A stretch of DNA of 64,000 nt from positions 186,001 to 250,000 of the forward strand of contig NZ_PUBZ01000081.1 of the NCBI RefSeq assembly GCF_003205875.1, given 5' to 3'. Both the position numbers and the translations under genes were made by a program. The stretch's first letter is position 1; every line of letters starts with the position of its first letter. This document shows, in pieces, positions 55,844-63,869 of the stretch. The stretch is from Herpetosiphon llansteffanensis (GTDB lineage: Bacteria; Chloroflexota; Chloroflexia; Chloroflexales; Herpetosiphonaceae). The notes beneath the pieces are model-generated. The model was not told the DNA's origin and searched no databases. It saw nothing but the letters and a program-made list of their open reading frames with translations.

Positions 55844-56992
55844 ATGAGCAATAACGCACTTTTTGGACAGTTTCAGCAACAGCTTGCACAACAATGGTTA
55901 ATTCCACGCGCGATCGATGCAGCTGCTGATGCCCTTCGTCATTGGTATGCTACCAACACTCAGACTCTGCCGCTCAACATGCTCGCGCTGTATCCGCATT
56001 CTTTGGCGCTCGATCTTGCTGATGCCAAGCAATCGTACGTTGTAACTCGTATCGATGTGGGCATACCAATGACGAAGGGTGGCCGCGCTGCTGATTCTAT
56101 CGATGTAGGCACATTTTGGTTCGTAACCAATCTCGATGGTTCAGTGAACAATGAAACTCTCATGATTAATCCGACCCAAACCGTCGTTAATTATAAGTTA
56201 ACTGGACATAATGATGTTGATTATCGAGCAACGGCCACAATTCCAACTTATCTCGTCAACGATCATGGATCGAGCTTGGCACGTGCAAGCTGGCATGAAC
56301 CAACCATTACATCACAGATCGATCAATCGCTGGTTACGAATATTCGAGCGGTCATTATTCCGAAGCAACGAATTGATCGAGCGCTTGCTGAGGGCTATGC
56401 CCTTTTAACCAGCCTTTGCCATAAGCAACCAGCATCAAATCAACTATGGAATCCTGCCTCGATCACGCTCCAGTTTCGGCAGATCCAACTAATCTATGCT
56501 TTGGAGCAGCAGCCACTTATGGTCGAGGTAATGCTTGAGCTACGTGGGATGGGCCAAACGACGACCGAGCGGCTTGGTTCATATCACTGCTGGACGCTGC
56601 TTGATGGAACGATTGATGATAGTTATCTGAACTGGAATCATCCCTCAAAAACCCCCGCTATGAATAGCCAATTAGCAGCTGTACCAATGGATATTCTTCG
56701 TGATCTTGGGGTATTAAATTCAAAACGTCAAGCAACCTTGGGGCGTTTAATCGACGTGGTAGGGATTGATGGCTTGCAGCGGCTTATGGCTGAAGCCCGA
56801 ACTCGGGTAGCTGAATTGGCATTAAGTAAGCCCGACCCTTCGACCCCCAAAAGCGTGCGCAGCATGCTTTGGCAGATGCTCGAACACGATGCGCTTGATC
56901 CGCATACGCGTACGCTGGTACTTGGCTTGACCCAGCCAAAAATCCCCGCTGATTCTCATTACTTCTTCCCCTATATCGATGTAGATTGCTAG
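55844..56992 (+). CDS. Uncharacterised 382-residue protein after the STAND locus
   Basis: No family recognised. The protein is soluble with no signal peptide; it begins MSNNALFGQFQQQLAQQWL and includes SYVVTRIDVGIPMTKGGRAA and TFWFVTNLDGSVNNETLMIN. AGAGGAAT lies eight bases before ATG 55844. It sits 66 bases downstream of the TPR frame on the same strand, so it may be co-transcribed and could be a partner or effector of the STAND protein. That link rests on position alone. Confidence 0.68.
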   Translation: MSNNALFGQFQQQLAQQWLIPRAIDAAADALRHWYATNTQTLPLNMLALYPHSLALDLADAKQSYVVTRIDVGIPMTKGGRAADSIDVGTFWFVTNLDGSVNNETLMINPTQTVVNYKLTGHNDVDYRATATIPTYLVNDHGSSLARASWHEPTITSQIDQSLVTNIRAVIIPKQRIDRALAEGYALLTSLCHKQPASNQLWNPASITLQFRQIQLIYALEQQPLMVEVMLELRGMGQTTTERLGSYHCWTLLDGTIDDSYLNWNHPSKTPAMNSQLAAVPMDILRDLGVLNSKRQATLGRLIDVVGIDGLQRLMAEARTRVAELALSKPDPSTPKSVRSMLWQMLEHDALDPHTRTLVLGLTQPKIPADSHYFFPYIDVDC

Positions 56993-57085
56993 TTGATCTG
57001 CATTTTGCTGCACCATGTAAGATTTTTAGGCTTGCTACGTTTCCTTTTATATATGCTAATCGATACATCTCGAGAAGGAGCGCCG

Positions 57086-57652
57086 ATGGATCTTATAACG
57101 CGGGTTCGTGATGTGTTTGGTGTGGCTCATCCGCTGGCAGACCCAGCAAGTTTTGCGCTGTTCTATCAGCAAACCCATGCCGTGGTTTTTCGCTATGTGT
57201 ATATGTTGCATGGCTCACCAAAAAGCGATGTCGAAGATTACACCGCCGAGGCCTTTGCGCGGGCATGGAAGCAACGCCATCGCTTCAGTGGTAACGATGA
57301 AGCAGCGCTTGGCTGGATTATTACGATTGCACGGCGGATTGTGATCGATCAACAACGACGGATTGCGAGTGCAGCAACGCGCCAACTAGATCAGGCAGAT
57401 CTGCCGCCTACGCCTGAGCAACAAGCCCTGCTGCGCGAGCGGCAGCATTTGGCGCTCGAACTGCTCAACCATGTTTCCTTGACCCAACGTGATCATCTGA
57501 TTATGCGCTACTTTCTTGGCTGGCGCGTGCAGACAATCGCCCAACACCTTGGCTCTTCCGAGAGTTCAGTGTCGGTAAGTATCCATCGAGCGTTGAAAAT
57601 TCTTCAAACGCGCTATCCAACTTTAGCTGAGGAGCTTTTCCATGACGCATAA
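57086..57652 (+). CDS. ECF-type RNA polymerase sigma factor
   Basis: A 188-residue sigma-70 family factor. Region 2 is FYQQTHAVVFRYVYMLHGSP, then DVEDYTAEAFARAWKQRHRF and ALGWIITIARRIVIDQQRR; region 4 has VSLTQRDHLIMRYFLGWRVQ and the helix-turn-helix IAQHLGSSESSVSVSIHRALK. It directs RNA polymerase to a stress or surface regulon. AAGGAG precedes ATG 57086. The stop overlaps the anti-sigma start by 11 bases, giving translational coupling. Confidence 0.92.
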   Translation: MDLITRVRDVFGVAHPLADPASFALFYQQTHAVVFRYVYMLHGSPKSDVEDYTAEAFARAWKQRHRFSGNDEAALGWIITIARRIVIDQQRRIASAATRQLDQADLPPTPEQQALLRERQHLALELLNHVSLTQRDHLIMRYFLGWRVQTIAQHLGSSESSVSVSIHRALKILQTRYPTLAEELFHDA

Positions 57653-58382
57653 TCCAACAAACGACCACATTCAACCAGCAGATGAACAAGCGATTAGCGC
57701 CCTGTTGCGCGACTTTGGCGTGCATCCAAGCAAGGAATTTCATGCCCGTCATGCGGATGCGCCATGGATGCACGCCAGCGCGCCGAAACACCGCCGACCC
57801 TTTGGCTGGCGTGGCATGCTGATGGCCAGCCTGACGCTCTTACTGGTATCGCTCTGGTTTGCTGCCCCAAGCGGCTTTGTCGCAGCGCTGAGCGAGTTCT
57901 TTGGCGTATATCGCGCCCCATCAGATACGGTCGAATCAGCAACAGGCCCGTTCGTTACGGCACCGACGGTTGCAACCATCACAGAGGCTGAGACAGTTGT
58001 TGGCTTTGATATTCTGACCCCAGCCCAACTTCCGCCAGAGATCCATGCCACCCGCATTAATGTTGATGGCGAGCAACCAGATATGTTTGCCCGCATCCAT
58101 TATCTCGATGCAGGTGGCAATTCTCGCGTCTCCTTGACTACCAAACATGGCCCGATGTATGTTCAGATTGGTGCGACCGCCGAGGTTGAGGTCGTTCACG
58201 TGGGCAATGCCAGTGCTGAATATTTCCAAGGCGGCTTTATTGATAATGGGATGGTTGCCGAGTGGGATTCGACGTTTTCAAATAAAACGCTGCGCTGGCA
58301 GGTTGGCGACATCTCGTATATGCTTTCTTCGGTGAACCTCTCCAAACAAGAATTGCTTGATTTTGCGGCTAGTCTGCAATAA
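57642..58382 (+). CDS. Membrane anti-sigma factor with DUF4367-like outer domain
   Basis: A 246-residue single-pass membrane protein. The first 55 residues are cytoplasmic (ISALLRDFGVHPSKEFHARH) and should bind the cognate sigma factor; a helix lies near 60-82 (MLMASLTLLLVSLWFAAP). The outer part has GFDILTPAQLPPEIHATRIN and DISYMLSSVNLSKQELLDFAASL, typical of DUF4367/anti-sigma sensing domains. No zinc-finger motif is seen. It should hold the sigma factor inactive until an envelope signal arrives. It ends before a strong terminator. Confidence 0.88.
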   Translation: MTHNPTNDHIQPADEQAISALLRDFGVHPSKEFHARHADAPWMHASAPKHRRPFGWRGMLMASLTLLLVSLWFAAPSGFVAALSEFFGVYRAPSDTVESATGPFVTAPTVATITEAETVVGFDILTPAQLPPEIHATRINVDGEQPDMFARIHYLDAGGNSRVSLTTKHGPMYVQIGATAEVEVVHVGNASAEYFQGGFIDNGMVAEWDSTFSNKTLRWQVGDISYMLSSVNLSKQELLDFAASLQ

Positions 58383-58394
58383 CAAGCACGCTCC

Positions 58395-58430
58395 AACGCC
58401 CGCTGCCTTATTGCTTAGGCAGCGGGCGTT
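58395..58430 (+). terminator. Terminator of the first sigma/anti-sigma operon
   Basis: AACGCCCGCTGCCT (58395-58408) and AGGCAGCGGGCGTT (58417-58430) make a perfect 14-bp stem around an 8-base loop, followed by TATATAATT. It lies 12 bases after the anti-sigma stop. Confidence 0.85.
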
Positions 58431-58473
58431 TATATAATTATTTGAAATTACAAAATAGTATGCTATACAGAAT

Positions 58474-59145
58474 TTATTTAAACTGCTGCCAATGGCCTTC
58501 AGAAACAACCTCAATTGTCGAGCCAATTACTTTGATTGCTGTTTGATCGTCGATTGCATAGCTTGGCCCATTTATGCTGGCGGCCCATGTTGCTGCGTTT
58601 GCCAAGGTATTGCTTGGCAAGTCTGGGTGATCAAGGTGCGGAAAGATACTGAAATCTACCAAGCCCAAAGTTTTGTCATCGCCCCCATGCGGCGGAGTCC
58701 AATTGACAAAGGCTTGACCAATCGCCGGAGTCAAGACCATGCTGCCAGCGCTCAGACCCACATACAAGGTTTCATTCAATGTTGGCAATAACTCAGCCAA
58801 GCCCGATTGCTGCATCCAATAGTGTAAATACAGCGGAGCGCCACCGCCGACCAAAAGCACATCGCAGGCCTGAACCTGCGGCAGCCAATGTGCCCGATCA
58901 AGGCTGGGCAAGGCAGTCAGTTCTAAAATTCCTAGCGATTTCCAGCCCAATTCGCACATCGGCGTGCGTGGCTCGTTGCCACTGCTGAAATCCCATGCTT
59001 GGCCAAAACCACCACGATTGGCATAGCTTGCGGTTGGAATACATAATGCGTTTGAATCAGCGATTGGTTTGTTTAGCAAACTGACAAGGGCCGCATGAAT
59101 ACTGGGGTTGGTCATTCCCGCCGAGGTAAGCAGATACTTCATCAT
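58474..59145 (-). CDS. Peptidase E (S51) family protein
   Basis: A 223-residue cytoplasmic protein of the S51 dipeptidase family. The nucleophile elbow is VGLSAGSMVL, preceded by CDVLLVGGGAPLYLHYWM, and a conserved His pair occurs in FSIFPHLDHPDLP. Peptidase E cleaves Asp-X dipeptides; some relatives process cyanophycin fragments. The start at 59145 (tandem ATG) has GGAG with good spacing. It is transcribed convergently with the sigma operon before it. Confidence 0.87.
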   Translation of the reverse strand: MMKYLLTSAGMTNPSIHAALVSLLNKPIADSNALCIPTASYANRGGFGQAWDFSSGNEPRTPMCELGWKSLGILELTALPSLDRAHWLPQVQACDVLLVGGGAPLYLHYWMQQSGLAELLPTLNETLYVGLSAGSMVLTPAIGQAFVNWTPPHGGDDKTLGLVDFSIFPHLDHPDLPSNTLANAATWAASINGPSYAIDDQTAIKVIGSTIEVVSEGHWQQFK

Positions 59146-59324
59146 CAATACTCCAAATAAGCTCATCCGTTCTATTGTAAGCCTTGTTGTCAAGCCTGAA
59201 TGGTCGTATTTGGAGCAAATGATGATGCTGCAAAACTGCTGGGGCATTGCTGGAATAGCTGTGGGAACATGCTAAGCTGAATCCAAATGATAATTATAAA
59301 TTGACATAATTATTTAATTGAAGT

Positions 59325-59352
59325 GCCGCTTCCCTAATTTAAAGGAAGCGGC
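59325..59352 (-). terminator. Hairpin after the Cys-rich secreted protein gene
   Basis: GCCGCTTCC (59325-59333) pairs with GGAAGCGGC (59344-59352) around an AT loop, 28 bases past the minus-strand stop at 59381. The following minus-strand sequence is T/A-rich but lacks a continuous T run. Confidence 0.7.
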
Positions 59353-59380
59353 GCTTTCGCGGGCAATCGAAGCTGCGAAC

Positions 59381-60208
59381 TTATTGCACGACCAAGGTCA
59401 ATTGCGAGCCGCCAACGGTTGAAACGTCGTAGCTACCCGGGTTGGTCGTGGTTGGCACAACGAACGTCGTTTGGCAGCGATTGGCATAGCAGCCAAGTTG
59501 GGCGACAACCGCGCCATCGAGCATTAAGTCGAACGAGCGTGCCGATTCGTTATACAGCCCACCACTGCACCGAATATAGCCACCACTGCCAACAACTTGC
59601 ACCGAGCCACCAGGCGCAACGCTGGTTGGATTCAAGCTGGCTAAGCTGGGCGGAATCAGGGTTGCGGTTTCGTTGGCAGGGCAACCACCGAGGCCGCCGA
59701 CAGGTGGAATGAAGGCCTCACTAGTTGCTAAACCGTTGATCACTGCTGGTAAGAAGGTTGGGCGTTCGTCTTGCACATCGATCCGCAGCTGCGAGCCACC
59801 AACAGTCGAGACTTGGTAGTTGCCGGGATTGATCGTGGTTGGTACGACGAACGTCGTTTGGCAGCGATTGGCATAGCAACCAAGTTGGGCCACAACCGCG
59901 CCATCGAGGGTTAAGTCAAACGAGCGCGCCGATTCGTTATACAGCCCACCACTACAGTGAATATAGCCGCCAGAGCCTGTGACTTGCACCGTTTCGCCTG
60001 GCAGTGGATTGGTTGGGGTGAGCGTTAGCAAGGTTGGCTCAATTAGCTCTTCGGTCTCGCCTGGTGGGCAATTAAGCGGCGCAAATGGGCTAGCTTGGTT
60101 GGTAGCTTGGGCTATTGGCATCCGCATAAACGCTCCACCAAGGGCAACAATGGCCATCATCAGCCAGACACGAAGCCATGGACGCTTGATGAAATGAGTG
60201 CTGTGCAT
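59381..60208 (-). CDS. Secreted protein of two near-identical Cys-containing IPT/TIG-like repeats
   Basis: A 275-residue exported protein. After a signal peptide (about 1-35) there are two domains with a 129-residue period, each with SGGYIHCSGGLYNESARSFDL-type sequence, VVAQLGCYANRCQTTFVVP and STVGGSQL. The fold is probably an IPT/TIG-like sandwich held by disulfides. GGAGGA precedes ATG 60208. It starts 26 bases after the anti-sigma gene, on the same strand, so it belongs to the sigma/anti-sigma operon and may be its surface output or ligand-sensing partner. Confidence 0.8.
   Translation of the reverse strand: MHSTHFIKRPWLRVWLMMAIVALGGAFMRMPIAQATNQASPFAPLNCPPGETEELIEPTLLTLTPTNPLPGETVQVTGSGGYIHCSGGLYNESARSFDLTLDGAVVAQLGCYANRCQTTFVVPTTINPGNYQVSTVGGSQLRIDVQDERPTFLPAVINGLATSEAFIPPVGGLGGCPANETATLIPPSLASLNPTSVAPGGSVQVVGSGGYIRCSGGLYNESARSFDLMLDGAVVAQLGCYANRCQTTFVVPTTTNPGSYDVSTVGGSQLTLVVQ
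59396..59982 (-). repeat. Two direct repeats of about 200 bp, 387 bp apart
   Basis: Bases near 59396-59595 and 59783-59982 are near-identical in order, for example both hold ACGAACGTCGTTTGGCAGCG and GATTCGTTATACAGCCCACC. The 387-bp offset is an exact codon multiple (129 residues). The high DNA identity suggests a recent duplication or gene conversion. Confidence 0.85.
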
Positions 60209-60234
60209 TGTTCTTCCTCCTAATAACAATAACA

Positions 60235-61302
60235 TTATGGCGTTGCTGTTGGTAACGACGGCGTGCTGGTTGGCGGCGGCGTTGGCGGCAAGCTGTCGGT
60301 TGGCGTTGGCGCAACACTGGTCGGGGTTGGAGTTGAAGTCGCTGGCGGCCCTAAGGTGCCAATCGCCGTCAGTGGTGGCAGCGAAGGCTCCGTCGGCGTT
60401 GGCGAGCCTGGAATCACGGTTTCGGTTGGGCCTTGGCTTGGAACTGTGGTTGCAATCGGCGGCATGGTTGGCAAGCCTTGGGTTGCGCTTGCTGTCGGCT
60501 GCGAGCCAGTTGTAGGTACAGAGCTGCTTGGTGGCACGCGGGTTGGGCCAGTTTCCTTGGTCGGAGCAGGTGCTTCGGTTGGCACGGCGCTCAATTCGGG
60601 CATAGCGGTGGCCGATGGCAGCTGATTGGTCGCTTCCGGCGAAGGCACTGGCGCATCGGTTGGGACTGGGATGGTGGTGGCCAATGGCGGTGAGGCCACT
60701 GGAACCGTCGGCGGATTGGTTGGCATGGTTGTTGGTTGAACCTGAACGCTGGTTGGCACAACTGGGATTGGGCTTGGCAGCGGCTTGGCGACCATGGTTG
60801 GTTGGCTCGCTTGGCTTGGAGTAACCGCTGGTTGCGTGGTTGTTGCTGCAATGGGCAGCGTTGTAGCGCTTGGCGCAACGTCGCTCAAGGTTGGCGTAGC
60901 TTGCACGACTGCAACAGCGGGCGATGCACTCGCTGGGGTTGTTGGCAGCTGCGCAATCAAAGGTTGCGTAGTTTGAAGCCGATTGCGTGCTTCAATGCCG
61001 ACCCATGCCACAAGCAAGGCAATTGCCGCTAGTTGGAGCAACCGCGCTGCCCGCGTTTGCCAGAAACGGGTTTGCTTGGTTTGGCCCATAATTTGGGCGT
61101 GAATTGCGGCGACCGTTGCAATTGGTGGGCGAGCGTCGCTCTGAGCAAGCAGCGCAAAGGATTGCTCGGTTTGGGCCTCTAGCTCGGTCAAGAGCGCATT
61201 GCACTGCTGGCAGGTTGCGAGATGCTGCTCAAACGCGGCGGCATCCGCTGGGGCCACATCCGTAGCCTGAGCCAACATCGTTTTAATCTCAGCACAATTC
61301 AC
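60235..61302 (-). CDS. Zinc-finger anti-sigma factor with long Thr-Pro outer tail
   Basis: A 355-residue membrane anti-sigma factor. The cytoplasmic head has a ZAS-type motif H27-x3-C31-x2-C34 (HLATCQQC) with C3 as a further possible ligand. A single helix follows near 88-105 (LLQLAAIALLVAWVGIEA). The remaining 240 residues are almost wholly Pro, Thr, Ser, Ala and Val, an extended extracellular stalk, ending without a folded domain. GTG 61302 overlaps the sigma stop (GTGA), so translation is coupled. The stalk is far longer than in normal anti-sigma factors. Confidence 0.87.
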   Translation of the reverse strand: MNCAEIKTMLAQATDVAPADAAAFEQHLATCQQCNALLTELEAQTEQSFALLAQSDARPPIATVAAIHAQIMGQTKQTRFWQTRAARLLQLAAIALLVAWVGIEARNRLQTTQPLIAQLPTTPASASPAVAVVQATPTLSDVAPSATTLPIAATTTQPAVTPSQASQPTMVAKPLPSPIPVVPTSVQVQPTTMPTNPPTVPVASPPLATTIPVPTDAPVPSPEATNQLPSATAMPELSAVPTEAPAPTKETGPTRVPPSSSVPTTGSQPTASATQGLPTMPPIATTVPSQGPTETVIPGSPTPTEPSLPPLTAIGTLGPPATSTPTPTSVAPTPTDSLPPTPPPTSTPSLPTATP

Positions 61303-61811
61303 AATTCACTCTCCCCGGTATACAAGTCGCGGAAGCGATGGCGAGCACGATGCAGGCGAACCCGCACGGTTGAGACGTTTTCACTCAGCAACTCGGCGAT
61401 TTCGCTGGGGCTAAGGCCAACGCAATGCGCCATCACTAAAAGTTCTGCTTCACGCTGGTTGAGCCGAACCAAGCAATCGCGCACATCTTGAGCGGTTGCA
61501 ATGGCGTGTTCATGCGAAGGTGTGCTGGTCTGAAATGGCAGCCAGCTCCAGCGGCGTTTGCGTCGCAGCATATCAATCACCAGATTGCCCGCAATGCGGC
61601 AGAGCCATGCATAGGGGTTATTTGGCAAGGCTTGGGTGCGGAGGGCAACAAGCGCCTTGGTAAAGGTTTCTTGCAGCAAATCAGCCGCCTGTTCCTCATC
61701 GCCGATCAAGCGCACGAGGTAGCGAAAGATCGCGAGGTTATATTGGTCAAACCACGCGGCCAAGCGTTCTCGCACGGCAGCCTCGGCCAGAGGCACTGAG
61801 TCAACCACCAT
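61299..61811 (-). CDS. ECF-type RNA polymerase sigma factor
   Basis: A 170-residue ECF sigma factor. Region 2 includes FDQYNLAIFRYLVRLIGDEE, then AADLLQETFTKALVALRTQ and PYAWLCRIAGNLVIDMLRR; region 4 has LNQREAELLVMAHCVGLSPS and EIAELLSENVSTVRVRLHRA. ATG 61811 is chosen because AAGGA lies six bases upstream; a TTG two codons earlier is less likely. It is the first gene of a three-gene unit with the anti-sigma factor and the Cys-rich secreted protein. Confidence 0.92.
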   Translation of the reverse strand: MVVDSVPLAEAAVRERLAAWFDQYNLAIFRYLVRLIGDEEQAADLLQETFTKALVALRTQALPNNPYAWLCRIAGNLVIDMLRRKRRWSWLPFQTSTPSHEHAIATAQDVRDCLVRLNQREAELLVMAHCVGLSPSEIAELLSENVSTVRVRLHRARHRFRDLYTGESEL

Positions 61812-62036
61812 ACACAATCCTTACATCCAGATCAAAAGAATTGCCTTTAAAGACGAATAAGCATGCCTCAGCATTTCACCAATGCAAACGAATTTCAAAA
61901 ATTGCTCAAAATCTGTGATTTTGCTTCGTTAAATGGGGCGTTGATGGCCGATAGTGGTGCCTCGTTAATTCAGGGGGTGAGGATGGCTTGATTGAATGCA
62001 GGTGAATCAATCAAGCCGCAGAATTGATTATTGCGA

Positions 62037-62561
62037 TCAATTTTGAGGTTTCTGCAGGCGAGGAGCCGCTAAACCAGTCTCATTATGTTTTTGAAACCAG
62101 CTGCTCCCTGCGTACAACGTTGGATAGCGAATTCCAAGGATTAATACATCCAAGGCATCATCGACTATCCGCCCATAGTAGAGCATATTCAGGGGAGTGA
62201 TGCTATAGATGCCACCATCTGCGTCCATGAGGATGCCCGACTGATAGTCATCGCCACCAATTGGGCAGAGGCTAATCTGGAAGTGCTGTTCATAAAATGC
62301 CATATTTTTTCGATCATATTCCTCAGCTTCAGGCTGAAATATGCTTGCAATCGGCGTATACCTGCGCGCTTCAATCAACTGCGGATAAACGGTTAATCCG
62401 CCAAAAGCCCGCATGAATGTATCAACGATCGGTGACCATTGATAGTTATACTGTTCACAATTAGCCCGCCAGTGATCAACATCAATATGACGTTTAGGAA
62501 ACCAGCCTGCATCGATACATGCTTGGCGCGTTTGTGGATGCTTAAGCCATTGTTCAATCAT
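62037..62561 (-). CDS. SUKH-3-like protein (immunity-type fold)
   Basis: A 174-residue soluble protein. The opening AGWFPKRHIDVDHW, the middle FMRAFGGLTVYPQL and GGDDYQSGILMDADGGIYSI fit the SUKH-3 group (a branch of the SMI1/KNR4 superfamily), found as immunity proteins against secreted toxins. ATG 62561 has AGGA upstream. No toxin gene is present nearby, so it would be an orphan immunity gene. It is divergent from the next gene. Confidence 0.72.
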   Translation of the reverse strand: MIEQWLKHPQTRQACIDAGWFPKRHIDVDHWRANCEQYNYQWSPIVDTFMRAFGGLTVYPQLIEARRYTPIASIFQPEAEEYDRKNMAFYEQHFQISLCPIGGDDYQSGILMDADGGIYSITPLNMLYYGRIVDDALDVLILGIRYPTLYAGSSWFQKHNETGLAAPRLQKPQN

Positions 62562-62668
62562 AATGCGACCCAAATCCTAAAATTCATCGATCTTTCGTTG
62601 CTGCATAACCTACCTATGCTTATGATACACTTAAGTTTGTATATCCGAAGAGTAGCGAGGAAGCAGCA

Positions 62669-63079
62669 ATGGGAATGAGACAGATTAAGGTTAATCGGAA
62701 TATTGTATTTTATACCTTGATGATTCGGACATGGACGCTTTCAGACCCGCAACTCAATCGCTCACTCTATCTTGATGATCGCGAGAATCAAGAGCTGTTT
62801 ATCCGTCATTTTATCCAAGCCGAATTTGCGCCCGCCACGAATCCTGCGGAGGTTCGCGCCCAATATCACATGAAAGAATCGCTGCGTTATTGTCTCAATG
62901 TCTATGATGATCGCATGGATTATGATTTCAGTAAGGTCTGGAGTCAACTCATTGAATTTACGCTTTCGCCGACTGATCGCTATGGCTTTTTATGCCATGC
63001 GTGGGAGCTGCTTTTTCCTGACGAGCCGTGGCAGATGGATGCATTAACCATGAGCTGGTATGTTGAGGTTACCCAATAA
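62669..63079 (+). CDS. Uncharacterised 136-residue protein
   Basis: No family recognised. Starting MGMRQIKVNRNIVFYTLMIR, it is soluble and rich in Tyr, Trp and Asp (LYLDDRENQELFIRHFIQAE, CLNVYDDRMDYDFSKVW). A GAGGA ribosome site lies before ATG 62669. Its position beside a SUKH-3-like gene and its small size fit an orphan immunity-type gene, but this is weak. A clear hairpin ends it. Confidence 0.68.
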   Translation: MGMRQIKVNRNIVFYTLMIRTWTLSDPQLNRSLYLDDRENQELFIRHFIQAEFAPATNPAEVRAQYHMKESLRYCLNVYDDRMDYDFSKVWSQLIEFTLSPTDRYGFLCHAWELLFPDEPWQMDALTMSWYVEVTQ

Positions 63080-63084
63080 ACAAA

Positions 63085-63112
63085 ACCTGCCATGTGCTAA
63101 ACAATGGCAGGT
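63085..63112. terminator. Bidirectional hairpin between convergent genes
   Basis: ACCTGCCAT (63085-63093) and ATGGCAGGT (63104-63112) form a 9-bp stem with a 10-base loop. It lies between the plus-strand gene ending 63079 and the minus-strand PRC-barrel gene ending 63143; the T run is present on the minus side. Confidence 0.75.
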
Positions 63113-63142
63113 CAAATTGATCTGTTTTACAGAGCTGATAGT

Positions 63143-63622
63143 TTAGGCTTGCGGTGGCTGTTCAACGATAATCGCATCGTTGCCAAACGAGCGCACCTGC
63201 TCAACTGGTAGCAGGCTGCGACCGCGCAAATCTTGAAAGAAGCCTTGTTTAATTTGGTAGCCAAGGATTGTGCCGCGCTCATCAATTGATAAATCGGCAA
63301 CGGTGCCAATCTGGGTTCCATCAACCGTGATGATGGTTGTGCCAGTAATTTGATGCGCTTGTTTAATCAGCGCAGCCAATTCAGGATCTTCTTTGATTGT
63401 TGTATAGAGCGGATCGCCACTCACCAACGCAACATCACCAAGGCTAATCACCTGTTCCCAGCGAATGACCCGGGCGCTCGATAACAAGCCACCAATATCG
63501 ATCAGTAGGGCGACAACCCGTGTTGGTGGTTGATCGAGCACAACATCTTGCACGCTGGCGATGCGCTCGCCGGTTGCTTGAGCGATGACTGGTTTGCCAA
63601 ACAAGCTATTGACCGTGTACAT
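63143..63622 (-). CDS. PRC-barrel domain protein
   Basis: A 159-residue soluble protein with two PRC-barrel segments: TVNSLFGKPVIAQATGERIA with VQDVVLDQPPTRVVALLID in the first half, and TVDGTQIGTVADLSIDERGT with GYQIKQGFFQDLRGRSLLP in the second. PRC-barrels occur in ribosome-maturation and photosynthetic reaction-centre proteins; stand-alone double forms are often linked to stress. AAGGAG precedes ATG 63622. Single gene. Confidence 0.9.
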   Translation of the reverse strand: MYTVNSLFGKPVIAQATGERIASVQDVVLDQPPTRVVALLIDIGGLLSSARVIRWEQVISLGDVALVSGDPLYTTIKEDPELAALIKQAHQITGTTIITVDGTQIGTVADLSIDERGTILGYQIKQGFFQDLRGRSLLPVEQVRSFGNDAIIVEQPPQA

Positions 63623-63869
63623 ACACAAAACTCCTTGTAGCTAGGTTGATTGTTCTGAAGCAACTGCAAAGCACATCCCATTCCAAGGACAAGCGTTGGG
63701 ATGCGACTCCATTGACAGCGCTGCTGTACCTGCCTATCATTCTTGTGCGCATCATGTTCGATCGAGCTAGATTGAATGCTGCTCAGCGTTGCGGCTGCTT
63801 AATCCGCTGCATTTTTCTGGCCTATTCGCATCGCCATATGCCTATGGCGATCAGCGAGAAAGTATTGGC

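Noticed and set aside
60263-61032. Plus-strand frames over the anti-sigma Thr-Pro tail
   Set aside because: Low-complexity mirror of the Pro/Thr coding region on the minus strand, no start signals.
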